Part shown: positions 17,303 to 26,059 of the stretch, one piece after another
Position numbering within the stretch: position 1 is the stretch's first letter
How the letters are laid out: each line of letters opens with the position of its first letter
Assembly (NCBI RefSeq): GCF_011064285.1
Contig: NZ_CP049332.1
Location: 620,001-684,000 of the forward strand
Direction: 5' to 3'
From: Vibrio ziniensis
GTDB lineage: Bacteria; Pseudomonadota; Gammaproteobacteria; Enterobacterales; Vibrionaceae
DNA length: 64,000 nucleotides
The notes under the pieces: model-generated
Database searches by the model: none
Told to the model about the DNA's origin: nothing
Seen by the model: only the letters and a program-made list of their open reading frames with translations
Made by a program: the position numbers and the translations under genes

Positions 17303-18452
17303 CTCTCAATATCGGTGTAACATTTCCTTCACTATAGTTCGCCATCTGGGTTTGATGGTCACTAATGTTTTGATAATAGTAATATTGGTTTTTACCGTTG
17401 TGTTTAGCTGCATACATAGCTTTATCAGCACAGCGGGTTAATTCTGCAAGGTTGTCTGCATCTTGAGGGTATAAAGCTGCACCTACACTGATGGTTACAT
17501 TGCTAAGTAACTGTTTATCTTTGTATTTACTATCAAATAGATGACAAATTCTGTGTAGGATGTTGTCCAAGTCTTGTAATGAATTTACACCGTAAAGCAG
17601 TAATACAAACTCATCGCCGGCGAATCTCGCTATCGAGTAGTCTGCCTTGTTCGTTTTTCTGTCTCTAGTTCGAACATTATTCTTAATTCTATGCGCAAAA
17701 TTTTTGAGAATTTTGTCACCCATTTCATGGCCGTAGCTGTCGTTTATGTGTTTAAAATTATCGATATCCAGAAACACCAATGCAGTAATCCTTCCGTCTT
17801 GGTGAGTTTCAGACAACTTTCTCTCTGCCCAACTTTCAAAGCTCCAACGATTAGCTAGACCAGTAAGGTGATCTCGATAGGCGAGTTTCTCGATTCCTTC
17901 TAGGTAGAGTGAATTGATATAGTTGATGGCTTTAGAATAAAAATAGGATGATGTATTACAAACTGCACACATAGCGACGAGACTAATGAAGAAACGTTCT
18001 GCAGCAAGTATGTCACTGCTAATAGAAACATGTTGACCGAATATGGCAATCCCAATTAGTGCACAGTAACCACAACTGATGACTAAACCGGCTGAAAATG
18101 TGTTGATGAATATAATAGCTGCGAGTATCGGATATACCCACAGTAAGCGATTCTCTAACTCTGTTCCGTAAACAAAAACCATAAAGCCTTGTGTCAACAT
18201 CACTAAAGTAAGGATGACATCATTGTATTTGGGTCTTTTTGCAATTATCAGGTAAGCCAGATTAGCGGAGGTAATGATAAAGCTAGCTATACATAAAAAA
18301 CCAAAGATATAGTTATTATTCGTTAAATGGTGATAACCATAAAATGCAAATGCAACGATTGATACAAGTGAACCTAATAATATGACTTTGTGTTTTCTGA
18401 CTGAACTAAGCTCTGCCATCTCCTTTAACTGATGTCCCATCAGTTTATTCAT
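17283..18452 (-). CDS. Membrane GGDEF protein (probable diguanylate cyclase)
   Basis: A 389-residue protein with about six N-terminal membrane helices (about 22-180) and a C-terminal GGDEF domain (about 190-360). The domain has DHLTGLANRWSFE, FLDIDNFKHINDSYGHEMGDK and an active-site AGDEF in place of GGDEF, a variant found in some active cyclases. The residues before it (NKAD) lack the usual Arg of the inhibitory I-site and carry a small insertion, so product inhibition may be altered. It probably makes c-di-GMP in response to a membrane signal. Confidence 0.9.
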   Translation of the reverse strand: MNKLMGHQLKEMAELSSVRKHKVILLGSLVSIVAFAFYGYHHLTNNNYIFGFLCIASFIITSANLAYLIIAKRPKYNDVILTLVMLTQGFMVFVYGTELENRLLWVYPILAAIIFINTFSAGLVISCGYCALIGIAIFGQHVSISSDILAAERFFISLVAMCAVCNTSSYFYSKAINYINSLYLEGIEKLAYRDHLTGLANRWSFESWAERKLSETHQDGRITALVFLDIDNFKHINDSYGHEMGDKILKNFAHRIKNNVRTRDRKTNKADYSIARFAGDEFVLLLYGVNSLQDLDNILHRICHLFDSKYKDKQLLSNVTISVGAALYPQDADNLAELTRCADKAMYAAKHNGKNQYYYYQNISDHQTQMANYSEGNVTPILRATESNT

Positions 18453-18707
18453 TATTAAATCGTCCTAGATACAAACCAACTCGATTAAAGTCTAGGAGAA
18501 AAAAATGGAAGCAAGACCAAAAGAAAAAAATATCTTGTGATAGGTTTCACCTTTCTGGCTAAACTTAAATTCTTAAACTAGTTCTAAAGTTTAGAAACGG
18601 TCGCGAAATGGCGTGTAACTTCGTTTTATATGTGGTTAAGAGAAGATAAGTGATCAGATGCTTTGTTGACTAGACTATACGGTTAGTAATAGTAAAGTGG
18701 TTAATAG

Positions 18708-18733
18708 AAAGGCGTAAATGTGATTACGCCTTT
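18708..18733 (-). terminator. Terminator of the DUF3541-like gene
   Basis: Perfect stem AAAGGCGTAA / TTACGCCTTT located 11 bp past the minus-strand stop codon. Confidence 0.8.
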
Positions 18734-18743
18734 TGGGATATTC

Positions 18744-19886
18744 TTACTTAGATACTAGGCCATAAGGAAGGCTAGCAAATACCTTCGGTTGCTTTTCTAT
18801 TGTTGGAATCGAATTCACTTGCTGCCAATCTAGCAACATTATAGCTAGAACGTTGCGATGTTCCCCGTGGCTCAAATCGAAATCACCAGATGTTGAAGGT
18901 ATCATTCCTTGGTCACGGTTGATGGCTTCTTTAATGTGCAGTCTGGTCTTCTCAACCACTGGGTCATTGTTTAATCCCGCTAATAGGAAAGAGATCCCTA
19001 CTTCAGCAATGATGTCTTCTTTGGCCTTGAGCAATATTGTATCGATATTGCTTCGAAAATAGTCAAATATCCATTGATGTTCTGTTTCACTAACCGCATG
19101 TTGGTAATACTGTGAATCAGCAAAAATAATATGAGTCATTCCGTAAAGTTTGTTCCCATATTGCTGATTGGTGAGGTTTTCATCGAGATTATCTGGGTAA
19201 GTGTTGCGAAAAGCCTCGATAAATGGTTGAACTACATCTTGCTCACCGAGTTGCTTTAGCCAATAGACTTGATTAGCAAGCTGCGCGGCCCACGCTTTGA
19301 TCATGCCTTCGTTAGTCACGTAATGGGAAAAGTCATAGCGGCGAATGATCTCTCGCAGTTTCGCATCTTGTTTGTGTTTCAGACCATACTCATCAGCACG
19401 CGCCATCGAGCCCAAAAGGCCAATTCCTAAATACAGATATTCGGGATTGTGCTTGGTTACGGTATAGCGCAGTTTAGATCGTTCATCCGTTTTGTCGAGG
19501 TAATCAGCAAGCCTTGATTGGCTGTTCATATAAATCTGTTCTGGTGTATGAACTTCTTCCGCATATCGGTTTAGACGACTTGCCACTCGCGCTAGATCGC
19601 TCCATATAGCCGCATGATATTTGTCATTTGATGTCTGCCGATACATTCGCAATGCATAATGACCTTCTTCAAATGCGGGTAATGTGTAGAGTTGGCTCTC
19701 GTATGTCTTTCGAATAATATCTGCGAAGTATTGGTAGCTTTTTTCTTGTTGCTGAGCTTGAACTTGGGTAGCTTCACTCCAATTGGGTAGAGTGGAAAGT
19801 AGAAATAGTGAAGCTCCGATACTTAATGCTATGTATTTCTTCCGTAATAACATGATGACAATGATGTTGAAAAAATGATTGCTCAC
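18744..19886 (-). CDS. Secreted or periplasmic protein, probably DUF3541
   Basis: A 380-residue protein with an N-terminal hydrophobic segment (about 17-35, ending near SEATQVQAQ) consistent with a signal peptide. The rest is helical, with YSDLARVASRLNRYAEEVHTP-like and SHYVTNEGMIKAWAAQLANQ stretches and the tail GEHRNVLAIMLLDWQ. I recall a Vibrio DUF3541 family of this size and assign it tentatively. A later ATG at 19853 (MLLRKKYIALS) would shorten the N-terminus and may be the true start. The function is unknown. Confidence 0.75.
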   Translation of the reverse strand: MSNHFFNIIVIMLLRKKYIALSIGASLFLLSTLPNWSEATQVQAQQQEKSYQYFADIIRKTYESQLYTLPAFEEGHYALRMYRQTSNDKYHAAIWSDLARVASRLNRYAEEVHTPEQIYMNSQSRLADYLDKTDERSKLRYTVTKHNPEYLYLGIGLLGSMARADEYGLKHKQDAKLREIIRRYDFSHYVTNEGMIKAWAAQLANQVYWLKQLGEQDVVQPFIEAFRNTYPDNLDENLTNQQYGNKLYGMTHIIFADSQYYQHAVSETEHQWIFDYFRSNIDTILLKAKEDIIAEVGISFLLAGLNNDPVVEKTRLHIKEAINRDQGMIPSTSGDFDLSHGEHRNVLAIMLLDWQQVNSIPTIEKQPKVFASLPYGLVSK

Positions 19887-19998
19887 AGTATTGATGGTGT
19901 GAAAATGATTTGTGTGAGCAATGGGTCAGTAATGTGTGAATTTCATACTTAACCTGACAAAAACATATCGAATAAACTTTATCTGCTTGTCTTTCAAA

Positions 19999-20604
19999 CT
20001 AATAAATATAGCGGAAGGTGAGGTTAATACGTTCGTCCTTGTGCCTCGCTGTCTTGGGTATAGAGTGCTGCCAATAGTGTTGGGTTTCACCTGCCATAAT
20101 AAATAACGAACCATGAGCCAATTCTAGTTGGTATCTCTCTTTAGTAATAAGATGACGCAGGACAAATCGCCGAGATTCGCCGAGTGTTATCGAAGCGATT
20201 ACAGGGTTGATTCCTAGCTCGATTTCATTGTCTTGATGCCACCCCATCGAATCCTGTCCGTTCCGATACAAGTTAGCCAGTACAGAATTAAATGAGTGCT
20301 TAGCTATGGCTTCAGCGCGAGACTTCAAATCGAAAAGAGTTGAAGTCCATGGTAGAGGTTGCATTGCCAATCCAGAGTAGGTGTATGGTTTGTCTCCGTG
20401 CCAAGCTTGCAATCTCGGCTGTAAAACTTGTTTACCAAACATTCGGATTTTTTCTTGCTGCCAATTAATTTCTTTTTTAAGAATGTGAAAAGTCTGGTCT
20501 GCATGATCTTTAGATAGAAAATTGGGTGCATAAAACAGCCTTGCATTAGGTAACTCCACCCAATTATTCTCGCTTTCGTTTAGAAAAAATAACGCAAATT
20601 CCAT
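19999..20604 (-). CDS. alkB: AlkB-type 2-oxoglutarate/Fe(II) dioxygenase
   Basis: A 201-residue DNA repair dioxygenase that removes alkyl groups such as 1-methyladenine by oxidative demethylation. The iron site is H123 and D125 (GWHQDNE) plus H180 (YWQHSIPK). The 2-oxoglutarate-binding motif is RINLTFR at 192-198. QPRLQAWHGDKPYTYSG is the nucleotide-recognition region. Sequence features fit the ALKBH2/3-like group common in Vibrio rather than E. coli AlkB. Single-gene unit. Confidence 0.93.
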   Translation of the reverse strand: MEFALFFLNESENNWVELPNARLFYAPNFLSKDHADQTFHILKKEINWQQEKIRMFGKQVLQPRLQAWHGDKPYTYSGLAMQPLPWTSTLFDLKSRAEAIAKHSFNSVLANLYRNGQDSMGWHQDNEIELGINPVIASITLGESRRFVLRHLITKERYQLELAHGSLFIMAGETQHYWQHSIPKTARHKDERINLTFRYIY

Positions 20605-20753
20605 AAGTTATACCCATAATATTGTTATCTAAATTATAAATATTTGGCTTGGGATCGGCTGAATAGTATTACATTTTCTGTGCTTGTCATCGTTTAGACG
20701 TACGACATAGTGGGACAGTCGTCTTAATCGTTACACAATTGAAGGAACGTTGC

Positions 20754-22112
20754 ATGGGAGTTATCTCAGGCAAACTATGGATAGTTAGAATTCTACTACT
20801 GACTTTTCTTTTGATTTTTATTGGCCTGATTGAGTCTTTCAATATTAGTCAGAGAAACTTCATGAGAGAAGGTTTGTATACACGAGCAAAAGAAGAGCTG
20901 TTATCTATTCGCTTTCGGCTCGAAGCTTCCATTTTGTCTGATATTTATGCCGCTAATGGTCTGCAAGCACTTGTTACAGCACGCCCTAGTACGAACTTTG
21001 AAGACTGGCCTCAAATAGCCGCAAGCGTATTGAGAAAAGGTAAGCATCTTCAGGTTTTGGGGTTAGCCCCTAATGACATCATAAAATATATATACCCATT
21101 AGAAAGTAATCAGGCGGCACTGGGTTTGGATTATCGAACGGTCCCTATACAGTGGGCATCGGTAACCAAAGCGCGAGAAATCCAAGAAATATTCATTTCA
21201 GGACCCGTTGATTTAGTTCAAGGGGGGCGAGCTCTCGTGGCTCGCGTTCCAATATTTACAGATCCTCCGATGAACAAGAATTATTGGGGAGTGTTTAGCA
21301 TCATTATCAACTGGGATTCTCTATTTTCTGCGTCAGGCGTTGAGACTTTCAGCTACTCCTACAATTTCGCAATTCGTGGTTTTGACAGTTCGGGAGAACA
21401 AGGCGCGGTTTTCTTTGGTGAGCAAAGTACATTTGAAAATGCTTTCGCGACAGAAGATGTGCATTTCCCCTATGGCAGTTGGGTGATTGCAGCTTCAGAA
21501 AAGAGAGATCTCTTGAAGCAACTTCCTTGGTATCAAAGCAATATTGTTCGATTGCAGGGGTATCCCATTTTGTTGGTATTGATGTTAATGGCATTCATTA
21601 TTTATCGCCTTTACACCGTTGCAAACGAACGAGCCATGTTTGATGAACTGACTAAACTTCCAAACCGTCGCTATTTTATATTCACGTTACAGCATTTCTT
21701 TGAATTGGCGGAAAAGTCTAAGGGCAAGAACAGTTTTGCGATTTTGAATATTGATCTAGATAAGTTTAAATCCATTAATGACAAATACGGCCATGATGCT
21801 GGAGATAAGGTGCTTATTGCTTGCTCCGAACGAATACGCTCTGTTCTGCGTGCCTCTGATATTGTTTCGAGGATGGGGGGGGATGAGTTCCTTATTCTAC
21901 TCCCTCGTATTAACCGTATTTCTGATTTGGAAAATATCAGCAAAAGTGTAGAGAAGGCGATTTCTGACACTCCGGTTATCTACGAAAAAAAACTGTTTAA
22001 CATACATGCTAGTGTCGGTTATACGCTTTATCAGTCTAAGTATGTTGATATTGATGACATGCTTAAGGCGGCGGATGAAGCAATGTATGTCGTCAAGCAC
22101 GGTCTTGCTTAA
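20754..22112 (+). CDS. CHASE-GGDEF diguanylate cyclase
   Basis: A 452-residue membrane protein with an N-terminal membrane helix, a periplasmic CHASE-like sensor (about 30-275, EELLSIRFRLEASILSDIYAANGL and VLRKGKHLQVLGLAPNDI), a second helix (GYPILLVLMLMAFIIYRLY) and a GGDEF domain. The catalytic motif GGDEF is intact in VSRMGGDEFLILL and an RxxD-type site (RASD) sits upstream. I choose ATG 20754 because GAAGGA at 20741-20746 is correctly spaced for it; a TTG 15 bp earlier is less likely. Confidence 0.9.
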   Translation: MGVISGKLWIVRILLLTFLLIFIGLIESFNISQRNFMREGLYTRAKEELLSIRFRLEASILSDIYAANGLQALVTARPSTNFEDWPQIAASVLRKGKHLQVLGLAPNDIIKYIYPLESNQAALGLDYRTVPIQWASVTKAREIQEIFISGPVDLVQGGRALVARVPIFTDPPMNKNYWGVFSIIINWDSLFSASGVETFSYSYNFAIRGFDSSGEQGAVFFGEQSTFENAFATEDVHFPYGSWVIAASEKRDLLKQLPWYQSNIVRLQGYPILLVLMLMAFIIYRLYTVANERAMFDELTKLPNRRYFIFTLQHFFELAEKSKGKNSFAILNIDLDKFKSINDKYGHDAGDKVLIACSERIRSVLRASDIVSRMGGDEFLILLPRINRISDLENISKSVEKAISDTPVIYEKKLFNIHASVGYTLYQSKYVDIDDMLKAADEAMYVVKHGLA

Positions 22113-22150
22113 TCATGTCATTCTTATATTCATTTGGGTTCTTAATTTTG

Positions 22151-22180
22151 TTGCAAATTGCCAATATTTGCATTTTGCAA
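22151..22180 (+). promoter_or_regulatory. Two LuxO binding sites upstream of qrr
   Basis: TTGCATTTTGCAA at 22168-22180 is a perfect match to the TTGCA-WWW-TGCAA LuxO motif, and TTGCAAATTGCCA at 22151-22163 differs at one position. They lie about 100-130 bp before the RNA start, as expected for a sigma-54 activator. Confidence 0.8.
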
Positions 22181-22253
22181 TTTCGTTATGATATTTGTTG
22201 TAATGAAACGGAGTGTTTTATGTACGAAATGATTAATTTATAGTCAGAAAAAC

Positions 22254-22270
22254 TTGGCACGCTATCTGCT
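22254..22270 (+). promoter_or_regulatory. Sigma-54 promoter of qrr
   Basis: TTGGCACGCTATCTGCT has GG and GC 12 bp apart, with a predicted start at about 22280. Confidence 0.9.
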
Positions 22271-22279
22271 TTATTAGAA

Positions 22280-22386
22280 GTGATCCTTTTAAGCCAAGGA
22301 TCACCTAGCCAACTGACGTTGTTAGTGAATTTATTTTGTTCACACATATCTATAGCCAATCACGAACATTGTGATTGGCTTTTTTT
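22280..22386 (+). ncRNA. qrr: Qrr quorum-sensing small RNA
   Basis: A 107-nt RNA with the invariant Qrr core CTAGCCAACTGACGTTGTTA between a 5' hairpin (TGATCCTTTTAAGCCAAGGATCA) and a terminator hairpin, GCCAATCAC / GTGATTGGC with a T7 tail. In vibrios Qrr RNAs are made at low cell density by LuxO-phosphate and sigma-54, act with Hfq, and repress the LuxR/HapR-type master regulator while activating AphA. The presence of the LuxO sites and sigma-54 promoter completes the unit. Its place away from luxOU indicates one of the qrr2-5 type copies. Confidence 0.97.
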
Positions 22387-22406
22387 CATCAGCGAAGCTT
22401 CAAGAG

Positions 22407-23936
22407 TCACTCTACTTCTGCGTCTTTGCATTTAGCGTAACAGCTTGGCTTCCTTGGACACACTGCACCACGAGAACAAATTAATCGAGCCTCGCCTTCT
22501 ATACCTCTCTCAATCCAATTTATATTGAGGATGCGAGCAATGGTTCTTAGGTCCTTCTTAATATGTGTTGGAATGATGGTGGTACCGCCTTGGCTGACAC
22601 AGGAAGATTTCAATTCTTCAGCGATGGCATTTGCATCTCCCCCTTGTGCTGCAATCGCTGGATTTAAATCTACTCCAGCACAGAGCACTCGAGTATTTCC
22701 TGCCGCATCTAATACGTTGATTGATTCACAGCAGTAAATTCTTGGCTCATCCCCAACGTTGAGAATTGAAATTTGTGCTGAGCTACCTTCTTGAGGTTCA
22801 GCAAGACGTCTGAAGACCGCCCAATGCTGACAGGGATCATGCACTTTACGCATATTTCCCCAAGGTAGTGGTATCCCGTTCCCACGATATACGGCTTTAA
22901 GTTTACCTGGACCGTAAGCATCAAAGTAGTGCCAGTGAGGGTAAGGCGAAACAACGGTCATACGTCGCATTGCAACAGATGGTGAAACTCCCGCCCTTTT
23001 GTGTACATCGATTTCGTAGCCATTTCTATCCAAGAGCTGACGGAAAGGCACTTTCGGGCAGAGAAGTGCGCCAGCAAAAAAGCTCGATTCAAAATCACGC
23101 CATGCCTGAAGAATATCTTGAGAATTCAGTTCGGAATTTGATTGCGAACTTGGTTGATCCTCCCAACTATTGGAATGTCCAACCGAGAGCACGTTTTTGA
23201 GCCCATCTTTACTGTGCAGAACATTATGGCCTATGTACACGGCTAAGTCGTATTTGAGACGAGTCGGATATTGTCGTAAGACTTCATTAAGGTAGATGGT
23301 GTCGGGTGGTTCAAAAAACGAAGTAACAAGTTGTTTGGCACTGACCCCGAGCTCATCGATAACATCATGAGGTGTTCTTTTCACCCATCGGATGTTAAGC
23401 CCCAAGCTCTTTGCCATATCAAGAAGGTCTTCAACAGAGAGATTAAGGCGTTTTTGGCCTATATCTTCGGCGGCTCTTTCTAAGTCGGGAAAGTGATTTT
23501 GCAGGCTTTCTTGATGTGCGCGAATAAGCAAATGCGCGAACTGTCTTCCTGTAATACCCGTTTGAGACAACATTTCAGGAATAGCGATTTGTAAAATGTC
23601 GTTTGAAAACAGAAAGCTCGGTTCTAAGGCCATGCCACTAATACCACCACGGTTTCCTTTTTCAGGCGTGATATCGGTTTGCTCTGGTTCGTCATCAAGA
23701 AACCAAGTGGGTTCTTTTTGGAAAACCTCTGCGATGACTTTCAACATTTCTACACTGGGTACCCGCTTTCCTCTTTCAATCATTGAAAGGTAAGAGACTG
23801 ACGGTGCGTATTCTGAATTGATACGAATACAGCGGGCGGAAAGATCTTCCATCGTTAAATGGTTGCGTTTTCTTAAGTTTCTCACTTTAGTACCTAAAAA
23901 GTGAGACTGTCTGACTAAACTTTTTGACACGGCCAT
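22407..23936 (-). CDS. XRE-family regulator with ScfR/RamB-like layout (DUF3612)
   Basis: A 509-residue transcription factor. An N-terminal XRE helix-turn-helix (about 14-70, SVSYLSMIERGKRVPSVEMLKVIAEVF) is followed by an IrrE-like metallopeptidase-derived region with a degenerate motif (YDLAVYIGHNVLH) and a large C-terminal domain containing conserved cysteines (CSRGAVCPRKPSCYAKC). The layout is that of short-chain acyl-responsive regulators of the glyoxylate or methylcitrate pathways. It is divergent from a malate-synthase-like small protein, which fits such a role. TTGTAAAAT repeats just upstream may be its operator. Confidence 0.82.
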   Translation of the reverse strand: MAVSKSLVRQSHFLGTKVRNLRKRNHLTMEDLSARCIRINSEYAPSVSYLSMIERGKRVPSVEMLKVIAEVFQKEPTWFLDDEPEQTDITPEKGNRGGISGMALEPSFLFSNDILQIAIPEMLSQTGITGRQFAHLLIRAHQESLQNHFPDLERAAEDIGQKRLNLSVEDLLDMAKSLGLNIRWVKRTPHDVIDELGVSAKQLVTSFFEPPDTIYLNEVLRQYPTRLKYDLAVYIGHNVLHSKDGLKNVLSVGHSNSWEDQPSSQSNSELNSQDILQAWRDFESSFFAGALLCPKVPFRQLLDRNGYEIDVHKRAGVSPSVAMRRMTVVSPYPHWHYFDAYGPGKLKAVYRGNGIPLPWGNMRKVHDPCQHWAVFRRLAEPQEGSSAQISILNVGDEPRIYCCESINVLDAAGNTRVLCAGVDLNPAIAAQGGDANAIAEELKSSCVSQGGTTIIPTHIKKDLRTIARILNINWIERGIEGEARLICSRGAVCPRKPSCYAKCKDAEVE

Positions 23937-23965
23937 TTTGTAAAATACACATTGTAAAATTTTTG
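23937..23965. promoter_or_regulatory. Direct TTGTAAAAT repeats, possible operator
   Basis: TTGTAAAAT occurs at 23938-23946 and again at 23953-23961, followed by a diverged TTGTGAAAT at 23965. They sit immediately upstream of the DUF3612 regulator start and may be an autoregulatory site. Confidence 0.4.
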
Positions 23966-24179
23966 TTGTGAAATTGTATTAAAAATTACGCTAGTCTACA
24001 TAGTAACCCAGTCACAAACTTGAACAAAAATTAAACACGAGTTTGAGAACCATTAACTGGGACAATTTTTAAACCGGAACAAATTTTAAGAAAGTTACCC
24101 AGGCGATTGGTGAACGCTAACCCAGAAAAGACACTAGCGTAGCTAAATAGGAAGGGTTTAATCCAATAAGGAAAAGACG

Positions 24180-24758
24180 ATGAATATGCTGACATTTGAT
24201 AAAACTGACATTCAAAAACAACATAAACCATTTATCGCTGAAGCAGTGTTTGCCGTCGAGATTGTCAGTGCACGCCAATCGAGAGAAAAACAAGTTAAGG
24301 CAAAACAGCTCCTAGACCGTTTGTTCCCTTTGGAAAATGGTTCACATCAACACGTGACAAGCTACATGATCGATTACAACCATGTGTTGGCCTACTTTAA
24401 AGATGGTAGCCATAGTGGCTTAAAACATCCAAAGCACTTTACGGCATATATTGGAAATAAAGAACAACCATGTTCGATTCTGTTTCGTGATGGCAGTGGT
24501 AGTCACGTTGAAGTGACACTAGGCTGTAATCGGGGTACTGGATGCATTGAGCTGGTGAAAATTGATGATATTCAATTAGAAACTTGTACCACTTTTATGC
24601 AAACGGATGAGACTTCTATTCCAACTGTTGCAATGCGCCATTGGATTAGTTTGGTGAAAGGTGATGAGCATGGTAAACCTCAAGCATGCAGTGAGGACAA
24701 AGAGTACGTATCGAAATGTGGAGATGAGTACGTATTGAGCTACAGCTTTAGTATCTAA
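24180..24758 (+). CDS. Stand-alone malate synthase G-like domain
   Basis: A 192-residue cytosolic protein. Residues about 40-160 (QLLDRLFPLENGSHQHV, FKDGSHSGLKHPKHFTAYIG, GSHVEVTLGCNRGTG, VKIDDIQLETCTTFMQTDE, HWISLVKGD) align by eye with the region of malate synthase G that follows the first barrel strands (consensus PLASGSH...LKDGSTTGLKDPAQF...GLHIEIQID). The catalytic TIM barrel and C-terminal domain are absent, so it cannot be a full malate synthase. AAGGAAAAG precedes the ATG and a strong terminator follows, so it seems expressed as is. It faces the DUF3612 regulator. Confidence 0.7.
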   Translation: MNMLTFDKTDIQKQHKPFIAEAVFAVEIVSARQSREKQVKAKQLLDRLFPLENGSHQHVTSYMIDYNHVLAYFKDGSHSGLKHPKHFTAYIGNKEQPCSILFRDGSGSHVEVTLGCNRGTGCIELVKIDDIQLETCTTFMQTDETSIPTVAMRHWISLVKGDEHGKPQACSEDKEYVSKCGDEYVLSYSFSI

Positions 24759-24794
24759 CTGCTCTCCATCCAACCTGTCTTGAGCTCTGCTAGC

Positions 24795-24826
24795 ACCTCC
24801 CGCTATATTTCGGGAGGTTTTTTTTT
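24795..24826 (+). terminator. Intrinsic terminator
   Basis: Perfect stem ACCTCCCG / CGGGAGGT with a run of nine T residues, following the malate-synthase-like gene. Confidence 0.9.
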
Positions 24827-24845
24827 GTTTCTCTAACGGACGGAG

Positions 24846-25862
24846 TTAGAATGGCATTACTCGGTTGCGTCCCATTTTCTTCGCTTCATATAGCTTTCTA
24901 TCAGCACGCTCAACCAGTGTTTCTGGTGTGTCTTTAGGCATTTTTTCCGCAACACCGAAAGAAGCTGTAATACTGCTGACTTGTTCACTTGTTCGGCGAT
25001 CTTTCACGTTAAGCCTTTCAATTGACGTTCTCAGCATTTCTGCAAATTGGCGAGCGACTCGCAATGATTTATGGGGCACTAAAAGTGCAAATTCTTCACC
25101 GCCATACCGATAGGCAGTAATTCCGGCTTGGCAGCTGGTTTGCAGTCGTTTTGCAATAGCTCGAATGACGGTATCCCCGAATAAATGGCCGTATTCATCG
25201 TTGAATACTTTGAAATGGTCTATGTCTAAGAAAATGAGGCTGATTGTCTGTTCAGAGTGCATTAGAGATGCTAAATCATCGTCAAACGCTCGACGGTTAT
25301 ATAATCCAGATAGGCTATCAAACAGGGCAGCTTTATGTACCTGAGCCAACTGTGTTTTTAATCGGGTAATCTCTTGGCTTGCACTATTTAATTGTTGGTT
25401 GAGAAACTCAGTTGAATGACGAATCTCTTTCGACTCGCTTACCAATTGACGAATAACATCCATTGCTTCATCAATAGAGAGGTTTTCATTTTGTACTTTT
25501 TCTAGGTTAGCAAAACTTTTATCAATGATTTTTGAAAATGCACTCGTGTCGGATAGCGTGTCATCCATTGAGCTAGAAATTTCATGTACTAATAGCTCAA
25601 CGTTTTGTTTTAGTTCATTGATATTGGTTTCTGCTTTCGAGGCGATATAGTCTTTGTAGAGTTGGTCCCCTGTGGCCGCTGGGCAAAATCCCAAGCTTCC
25701 CAGAATATAATCGAGTTCTTGATTCAGTTCTGGAATCGCATTATCCACATAGGTATACCACAATGCGTAATTCGATGGCGTCGCTGCAATGCGATGCTTC
25801 ATCATAAGTGGTACGGCTTTTTTTAAATTAGAAGTAGCTTTTTTAAACTCGTCTTCGTTCAT
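24846..25862 (-). CDS. Soluble GGDEF diguanylate cyclase
   Basis: A 338-residue cytosolic protein with an N-terminal helical region (about 1-160), including coiled-coil stretches (LNQQLNSASQEITRLKTQLAQVH), and a C-terminal GGDEF domain. The active-site motif is GGEEF in YRYGGEEFALLV. FLDIDHFKVFNDEYGHLFGD carries the metal and guanine-binding residues. It probably synthesises c-di-GMP as a coiled-coil dimer. No partner gene adjoins it. Confidence 0.92.
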   Translation of the reverse strand: MNEDEFKKATSNLKKAVPLMMKHRIAATPSNYALWYTYVDNAIPELNQELDYILGSLGFCPAATGDQLYKDYIASKAETNINELKQNVELLVHEISSSMDDTLSDTSAFSKIIDKSFANLEKVQNENLSIDEAMDVIRQLVSESKEIRHSTEFLNQQLNSASQEITRLKTQLAQVHKAALFDSLSGLYNRRAFDDDLASLMHSEQTISLIFLDIDHFKVFNDEYGHLFGDTVIRAIAKRLQTSCQAGITAYRYGGEEFALLVPHKSLRVARQFAEMLRTSIERLNVKDRRTSEQVSSITASFGVAEKMPKDTPETLVERADRKLYEAKKMGRNRVMPF

Positions 25863-26059
25863 TTTTTAGTATTAATAAATGCTTCTAAAGTTATATGCTA
25901 AGGGTAGCGGAATTCAGCTTCTAGCGCTCTAAAAATAATGCTTATTTAGTACTTTCAACCCAAAGCGTGTTAAATGTGTGAATTTAATGTTGTGTACATG
26001 CTTTATTGTTAATCGTCTGTTTGTCAAAAAAAGTCATAAGATGTAACAAACCATCTTTG

